From VRUE01 sp963728365 (lineage in GTDB: Bacteria; Actinomycetota; Thermoleophilia; Solirubrobacterales; 70-9), in assembly GCA_963728365.1 (NCBI GenBank), contig CAVSJI010000003.1, positions 1 to 64,000 on the forward strand: a stretch of DNA of 64,000 nucleotides, written 5' to 3'. A model generated the notes under the pieces. That model saw nothing but the letters and a program-made list of their open reading frames with translations. It was not told the origin of the DNA and did no database searches. Every line of letters begins with the position of its first letter. Position 1 is the first letter of the stretch. Shown here one piece after another: positions 59,086-64,000 of the stretch. A program made the position numbers and the translations under genes.

Positions 59086-60414
59086 CTACGCCGCCTGGAC
59101 GAGGCCGGCCGGCTCGTAGGCGGAGGTGCAGGCGGCGCGGATCGACGCGGCGAGGATCGCGACGAGGTTGCGCAGGTCGGTCTCGGAGATCGAGAGGGGG
59201 GGCATGAGGATCATGACGTCGGTCAGCGGACGGACGATCGCGCCGCGCTTGCGGGCCTCGAGGGTGACGCGGTGGCCCATGCGCAGGGAGGGCTCGTGCT
59301 CGCCGAGGTCGATGCCGGCCATCAGGCCGCGGCCGCGAACCTCGACCACCTCGGGCATCCGCCCGAGTTCGTCGAGCAGCTCGCGCAGCAGGGCGATCTT
59401 CGGCTGCAGGCGCTCCAGGGTGCGCTCGCTCCGGAAGGCGTCGAGGCTGGCCAGGGCGGCGGCGCAGGCGAGCGGGTTGCCGGTGTAGGTATGGCCGTGG
59501 AAGAAGGTGCGGTGCTCCTCGGGCGCGCCGAGGAAGCCCTCGTAGATGCGCTCGGTGGCAAGGGTCGCGGCGAGCGGCAGGTAGCCGCCGGTGAGCCCCT
59601 TGGCGAGGCAGAGCAGGTCGGGGGCGACGTCCTCCTGCTCGCAGGCGAACATCGTCCCGGTGCGGCCGAACCCGGTCGCCACCTCGTCGCAGATCAAGAG
59701 CACTCCGTAGGCGTCGCAGAGCTCGCGCACAGCGCGCAGGTAGCCCGGCGGGTGGACGAGCATCCCGGCGGCGCCCTGGATGAGGGGCTCGACGATCACC
59801 GCCGCGACCTCCTCCTCGTGGGCGGCGAGCACCCGCTCGAGGTCGGCTGCGTCGCCGGGCTCCGCCGCGTGGGTCGGGAAGAGCAGCGGCCGGTAGGTGG
59901 CGTGGAAGAGGCCGATGCCGCCGACCGAGACCGAGCCGATCGTGTCGCCGTGGTAGGAGTCGCGCAGGTGGACGAAGGAGGTGCGGCGGGCGTGTTGGCC
60001 GCCGCGCTGCTGCTGGAACTGGAAGGCCATCTTCAGAGCGATCTCGACCGCGGTCGAGCCCGACTCCGAGTAGAACACCCGCGAGAGCCCCGGCGGCGCC
60101 AGATCGACCAGGCGGCCGGCGAGCTCGGCGGCGCCGGGGTGGGCGAGGCCGAGCATCGTCGTGTGGGCGACGCGCTCCAACTGGGCGGAGATCGCCGCGT
60201 CGATTCCCTCGTGCCCGTGGCCGTGCACCGTGCACCACAGCGAGGAGACGCCGTCGATGTAGCGACGACCGTCGCTCGCGAGGAGGTGCGATCCGGCCCC
60301 GGCCTCGATCATCAGCGGCTCTTCCTCGACCCAGGCCTGCTGCTGGGTGAACGGGTGCCAGACGTGGTCCCGATCGAGCTGCGCGTGATCCACCGACGTC
60401 ACCGCTGCCGACAT
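59086..60414 (-). CDS. bioA: Adenosylmethionine-8-amino-7-oxononanoate aminotransferase
   Basis: BioA (442 residues) makes 7,8-diaminopelargonate in biotin synthesis. Features are HVWHPFTQQQAWVEEEPLMI at the start, the segment YSESGSTAVEIALKM, DEVATGFGRTG, and the PLP lysine in CLAKGLTGGYLPLAATLA. I use the ATG at 60414. It is divergent from the MarR-MFS pair, with a shared palindromic operator upstream. Confidence 0.94.
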   Translation of the reverse strand: MSAAVTSVDHAQLDRDHVWHPFTQQQAWVEEEPLMIEAGAGSHLLASDGRRYIDGVSSLWCTVHGHGHEGIDAAISAQLERVAHTTMLGLAHPGAAELAGRLVDLAPPGLSRVFYSESGSTAVEIALKMAFQFQQQRGGQHARRTSFVHLRDSYHGDTIGSVSVGGIGLFHATYRPLLFPTHAAEPGDAADLERVLAAHEEEVAAVIVEPLIQGAAGMLVHPPGYLRAVRELCDAYGVLLICDEVATGFGRTGTMFACEQEDVAPDLLCLAKGLTGGYLPLAATLATERIYEGFLGAPEEHRTFFHGHTYTGNPLACAAALASLDAFRSERTLERLQPKIALLRELLDELGRMPEVVEVRGRGLMAGIDLGEHEPSLRMGHRVTLEARKRGAIVRPLTDVMILMPPLSISETDLRNLVAILAASIRAACTSAYEPAGLVQAA

Positions 60415-60479
60415 TAGCCGCGTCCCCGGCGGAACCGGGCGCGTGATTGTCATCACACGAGCAAATATTGCCTTGAAGA

Positions 60480-60503
60480 AATAGTTGTGCATGTGCAACT
60501 ATT
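60480..60503. promoter_or_regulatory. Palindromic operator between bioA and marR-type gene
   Basis: AATAGTTG, eight bases (TGCATGTG), CAACTATT: a perfect 8-bp inverted repeat six bases before the marR-type start. It overlaps the candidate -10 TATTCT (60500-60505). It fits a MarR-type operator controlling its own operon and possibly bioA. Confidence 0.6.
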
Positions 60504-60509
60504 CTCGGG

Positions 60510-61049
60510 ATGCAAGCCGCGGACATCGCAGCGATCGCCGAGCGGATCGGCGCCCCCGACGTCACTCCCGCCGAGCGGGAGACCGCGGCGCGGATCAGCG
60601 CCCTGCTGCGTCACCTCTTCCTCTATGACCGCGGCAACATGCTGCGGGTGATCGAGGAGAGCGGCCTCTCGATGACCCAGTCGAAGGCCCTGCTCGAGCT
60701 CGGCGGCCTCGGCGAGGAAGCCGAGGCGCACCAGGTCAGCGACCTGGCCGAGACCTTCGGCGTCTCCGTGCCTTCGATGAGCCGCGCGGTCGACGGCCTG
60801 GTCAAGAAGCGGCTCGCCACCCGCATCGAGGATCCCGAGGACCGGCGCGTGCGCCGCGTCGCGATCACCGAGAAGGGCAAGAAGCTCGTCGACGCGATCG
60901 TCGTCGTCCGCCAGGCTGGGATGGAGACCTTCGCCGCCAGCCTCACCGCCGCCCAGCGCCGCAAGCTCGACGCCGCCGTCGATGCGCTGATGGACCGCGA
61001 CGACATCGCAACCGCCTACCGGCACCTGAGGGAGGTAGGACCAACGTGA
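60510..61049 (+). CDS. MarR-family transcriptional regulator
   Basis: The 179-residue winged-helix repressor has SKALLELGGLGEEAEAHQVS, VSDLAETFGVSVPSMSRAVD and the wing LATRIEDPEDRRVRRVAITE. It overlaps the downstream transporter gene by four bases (GTGA), so it most likely controls that efflux gene through the palindrome upstream. Confidence 0.92.
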   Translation: MQAADIAAIAERIGAPDVTPAERETAARISALLRHLFLYDRGNMLRVIEESGLSMTQSKALLELGGLGEEAEAHQVSDLAETFGVSVPSMSRAVDGLVKKRLATRIEDPEDRRVRRVAITEKGKKLVDAIVVVRQAGMETFAASLTAAQRRKLDAAVDALMDRDDIATAYRHLREVGPT

Positions 61050-62536
61050 CCCGCTACGCCCACCTGATCACCGACGAGAACCGCAAGTGGTGGACGCTCG
61101 GAGCGATGTGCTTCGCGCTGTTCATGATCATGCTCGACAACACGGTCGTCAACGTCGCCCTGCCTTCGATCCAGCGCGATCTGCACGCCTCGATCTCCGG
61201 CCTGGAGTGGACGATCAACGGCTACACGCTCTCCTTCGCCGTGCTGCTGGCGACCGGGGGCAGGCTCGGCGACCTCTTCGGCCGGCGCCGGATGTTCCTC
61301 TTCGGCGTCGTCATCTTCGCCCTCTCCTCGGCGACCGCCGGGCTGGCCGCGAGCTCGACCGACCTGGTTATCAGCCGCGTCGTGCAGGGCATCGGCGCGG
61401 CGCTGATGATGCCGGCGACGCTCTCGATCATCACCGACGCCTTTCCCGCGTCCGAGCGTGGCAAGGCGATGGGGACGTGGGCGGGCGTCTCGGCGCTGGC
61501 GCTGGCGGTCGGGCCGGTGGTCGGCGGCTTCCTCACCGAGCACGTCAGCTGGCGGGCGATCTTCTACCTCAACATCCCGGTCGCGATCGGCGCGGTCACC
61601 GCGGCGCTCTTCGCGGTGCGTGAGTCGCGCGACACGACGGTCGGCCGCGAGGTCGACTACGCCGGGGTCGCGGTGCTCACCGGCGGGCTCACGGCGCTGA
61701 TCCTGGCGCTGGTCGAGGGCAACGAATGGGGCTGGGGGTCACCCGGCATCATCGCCCTGCTGGTCGGCGCGGCGATCGGCCTCGCCGCCTTCGTCGCCGT
61801 CGAGCTGCGGGTCAAGGCGCCGATGGTCGAGTTCCACCTCTTCTCGGACCGCAACTTCCTCGGCGCGGTGGTCGTCGCCCTGATCGTCTCCTTCGCGATG
61901 CTCGGCGTCTTCTTCTTCCTCGCCCTCTACATGCAGGACATCCTGCGCTACTCGCCGCTCGAGGCCGGGGTCCGCTTCCTGCCCTCCACCCTGATGATCG
62001 TCGGCGTCGCGCCGGTCGCCGGCCGGCTCGCCGACCGCTTCGGCCCGCGCTGGCTGATCGTCGCCGGGCTGGCGCTCTGCGCCGCCTCGCTCTACGTCTT
62101 CAGCGGCATCGCGGTCGACTCGGGCTACGGCGACCTGCTGCCCGGCTTCATGCTGCTCGGCATCGGCATCGCCCTGACGATGTCGCCGATGACCAGCGCC
62201 GCGATGAACGCCGTGCCGGTCGAGAAGGCCGGGATCGCCTCGGGCGTGCTCTCGATGTTCCGCATGGTCGGTGGCAGCCTTGGCGTCGCCGTCACCGGCG
62301 CGATCTTCCAGGGCGCGGTGGGCGAGAGCTTCGCCAGCGCCTCGCCGCAGGAATTCGTCGACGCGCTCGGCGTGGCGATGGAGGTCTGCGCCGCCGTGGC
62401 GGCCTTCGGCGCGCTGATCGCCGCGGTCACGATCCGGGCTCACCGCGACCCGCTCAGCGTCGAGGCAAGCGAGGCCCTGGCCAACCCCGGTGGCTCCGAG
62501 CTGGCTGCCGAGGAGGCCATGGCGCCGGCCAAGTAG
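61046..62536 (+). CDS. MFS drug efflux transporter, DHA2 (EmrB/QacA) family
   Basis: The 496-residue membrane protein is predicted to have 14 helices. It shows the family segment MLDNTVVNVALPSIQRDLHA, motif A GGRLGDLFGRRRMFLFG, and motif C-like GPVVGGFLTEHVSWRAIFYL. It exports drugs or metabolites by proton antiport; the substrate is unknown. The GTG start overlaps the regulator's stop. Confidence 0.93.
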   Translation: MTRYAHLITDENRKWWTLGAMCFALFMIMLDNTVVNVALPSIQRDLHASISGLEWTINGYTLSFAVLLATGGRLGDLFGRRRMFLFGVVIFALSSATAGLAASSTDLVISRVVQGIGAALMMPATLSIITDAFPASERGKAMGTWAGVSALALAVGPVVGGFLTEHVSWRAIFYLNIPVAIGAVTAALFAVRESRDTTVGREVDYAGVAVLTGGLTALILALVEGNEWGWGSPGIIALLVGAAIGLAAFVAVELRVKAPMVEFHLFSDRNFLGAVVVALIVSFAMLGVFFFLALYMQDILRYSPLEAGVRFLPSTLMIVGVAPVAGRLADRFGPRWLIVAGLALCAASLYVFSGIAVDSGYGDLLPGFMLLGIGIALTMSPMTSAAMNAVPVEKAGIASGVLSMFRMVGGSLGVAVTGAIFQGAVGESFASASPQEFVDALGVAMEVCAAVAAFGALIAAVTIRAHRDPLSVEASEALANPGGSELAAEEAMAPAK

Positions 62537-62537
62537 G

Positions 62538-62554
62538 GTCGACGGCCCGTCGAC
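62538..62554. terminator. Short palindrome between convergent genes
   Basis: GTCGACGG-C-CCGTCGAC fills the 20-nt gap between the stops of the MFS gene and bioD. It may serve as a bidirectional terminator; the loop is very tight. Confidence 0.35.
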
Positions 62555-62556
62555 GG

Positions 62557-63243
62557 TCAGTCCCAGGTTGCCGGGTCGGAGAGGTCCAATACCGGGACGG
62601 TTTGGACCTCGACGCCGCTCAGCCTGCGCAGGGTCTCGAGGTTGGAGAGCTCGATCTCGCTGGGCTCGTCCGGCCAGGGGCCGAGCATGACGCCGCGCAC
62701 CGGCAGCCCCTTGGCCTGCGCCGCCTCGAGCGTCAGCAGGGTGTGGTTGATCGTGCCGAGACCCGGCAGGGCGGCGATCAGCAGGGGCAGCGCGAGATCC
62801 TGGGCGAAGTCGCGGACCAGGTAGCCGGGGGAGAGCGGGACCATCAGGCCGCCGACGCCCTCGCAGACCAGCATGTCGGCCCGCGCCGCCGCCGCGGCGG
62901 CGGCCTGGCGCAGCCGGCCCGGGTCGATCTCCTCGCCATCGAGCGTCGCCGCGAGGTGAGGGGAGGCCGGGATCCCGTAGCGGTAGGGGGCGATCTCGTC
63001 GTCGGTCTGGCTCGATTCTGCGGCGCGACGCAGGAGGACGTGGTCGGGCTCGCCGGGATCGTCGAGCCCGGTGACCGCGGGCTTGAAGACCGAGACGCTG
63101 TAGCCGAGGGAGATCAGCGTGCGGGCGGTGACCGCGGCGGCAACCGTCTTGCCGACCCCCGTGCCGGTGCCGGTGACGAAGTAGCCCGAGCTCGAGATCG
63201 GCTTGAAGTGCTCCGGGCCCCAGCCGCCGACGACTTCCACCAT
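62557..63243 (-). CDS. bioD: Dethiobiotin synthetase
   Basis: BioD (228 residues) closes the ureido ring of dethiobiotin with ATP and CO2. The P-loop is GYFVTGTGTGVGKTVAAAVT near residue 20, FKPAVTGLDD follows, and CEGVGGLMVPLSPGYLVRDF is a family motif. The ATG shares a base with the bioF stop. Confidence 0.94.
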   Translation of the reverse strand: MVEVVGGWGPEHFKPISSSGYFVTGTGTGVGKTVAAAVTARTLISLGYSVSVFKPAVTGLDDPGEPDHVLLRRAAESSQTDDEIAPYRYGIPASPHLAATLDGEEIDPGRLRQAAAAAAARADMLVCEGVGGLMVPLSPGYLVRDFAQDLALPLLIAALPGLGTINHTLLTLEAAQAKGLPVRGVMLGPWPDEPSEIELSNLETLRRLSGVEVQTVPVLDLSDPATWD

Positions 63244-64000
63244 CAGGCGGCCAGCGGCTCTGCGGGGACCGGCGGTGTCGCGAGGCCCAGCTCCCTGGCG
63301 ACCGCGCCGGCGAGGCGGGCGGCACCCTCCAGCTCGTCGGGTTCGTGCGTCGCCATCACCGTGAAGCGCAGCCGCGAGCCGCCCTCGGGGACGGTTGGCG
63401 GCCGGATTCCCTGGGCGAAGACGCCGCGCTCGAGCAGCCTTTCGCAGAGCGCCATCGCCGGCTCCGCGGCGCCGACCGCGACCGGGACGATCTGCGTGCC
63501 GGCGCCTCCGGGGCGCAGCCCCTCCCCGGCCAGCGCGCCGCGCAATGCCGCCGCGTTGCCGGCCAGCCGCTCGACCCGCTGAGGCTCGGCCTCGAGCAGG
63601 TCGAGCGCTGCGAGGGCGGCTGCGAGGACGGGCGGCGGCGGCGCCGTGGAGAAGACGAAGGGGCGCGCCGCGTTGAGCAGGTACTCGCTCAGCTCGGCGC
63701 TCGCGCAGACGTAGGCGCCGTAGGAGCCGAGCGCCTTGCCGAGAGTGCCGACCACCAGGTCGACCTCGTCGCTGAGGCCGGCGGCGGCCACCGAGCCGCG
63801 CCCGCCCGGGCCGAGCGCCCCGGTGGCGTGCGCCTCGTCGACCATCAGCCGGCAGCCGTGCTCGCGGGCCAGCCGTGCCAGCTCGGCCAGCGGCGCTACG
63901 TCGCCATCCATCGAGAAGAGACCGTCGGTGACGATCAGCGCCGCCCGTCCGGTCGCCTCGCGCAGGCCCCAGGCGAGGTGCTCGGCGTCAGCGTGGCGAT
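63243..64000 (-). CDS. bioF: 8-amino-7-oxononanoate synthase (5' end outside window)
   Basis: BioF condenses pimeloyl thioester with alanine in biotin synthesis. The frame is open to the window edge, so about 250 C-terminal residues are present. They include ALIVTDGLFSMDGDVAPLAE, DEAHATGALGPGGRGS and the PLP lysine in GTLGKALGSYGAYVCA. It is coupled to bioD. bioB is not in the window. Confidence 0.94.
   Translation of the reverse strand, partial: RHADAEHLAWGLREATGRAALIVTDGLFSMDGDVAPLAELARLAREHGCRLMVDEAHATGALGPGGRGSVAAAGLSDEVDLVVGTLGKALGSYGAYVCASAELSEYLLNAARPFVFSTAPPPPVLAAALAALDLLEAEPQRVERLAGNAAALRGALAGEGLRPGGAGTQIVPVAVGAAEPAMALCERLLERGVFAQGIRPPTVPEGGSRLRFTVMATHEPDELEGAARLAGAVARELGLATPPVPAEPLAA

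Overview
The window is very GC-rich and every gene can be placed by family. The ribosomal gene order, the RpoB/RpoC and L5/S17 architectures, a SigB/SigF-type sigma factor, the DesA3-type desaturase pair and the 3' ends built from G/C-rich hairpins all suggest a deep-branching high-GC actinobacterium. Thermoleophilia/Solirubrobacterales is my best guess, by inference only; no rRNA gene is present to settle it.

Layout. 0.15-11.3 kb (+): rpmG-secE-nusG-rplK-rplA-rplJ-rplL-rpoB-rpoC. 11.5-14.5 kb: accessory genes (secreted repeat protein, flavin monooxygenase, small membrane protein, HAD-like protein). 14.6-19.8 kb: the str genes, but split. rpsL-rpsG lie on the minus strand, facing away from fusA-tuf on the plus strand, with a frameshifted membrane-protein gene between them. 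20.0-35.8 kb (+): the S10-spc-alpha clusters, rpsJ to rplQ, including secY, adk and map, but with no infA between map and rpmJ. 36.0-41.1 kb (-): truA, ligA, surE and a PBP4-type carboxypeptidase. 41.1-64 kb: mixed cellular genes: patatin lipase, acyl-CoA synthetase, DsbA-like protein, tRNA-Pro(CGG), a MazEF-like module, an NHL-repeat secreted protein, a MerR-controlled desaturase/reductase pair, a glycosidase, a Dph6-like protein, an RsbW-like anti-sigma gene tail to tail with its probable sigma factor, superoxide dismutase, lemA-rubredoxin-GMC oxidoreductase, a Nudix gene, and biotin genes (bioA, bioD, bioF) interrupted by a MarR-MFS pair.

The most unusual content is between the genes. From about 11 to 40 kb almost every 3' end carries a long inverted repeat within 0-16 nt of the stop codon. 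Four of these share an almost invariant 51-nt core, always in the same orientation relative to the gene just ended. In each copy the core is flanked by a different but perfectly self-complementary pair of 18-24-nt arms, and the core hairpin shows a compensatory base-pair change in one copy. Related G/C arms surround other cores after rpoC, the monooxygenase, secY and map, and one such palindrome lies inside the rpsE reading frame. A second palindrome family has two copies, at truA and upstream of lemA. A second genome-wide pattern is a -10-like hexamer placed 6-8 nt before the start codon of twelve genes, which predicts leaderless mRNAs.
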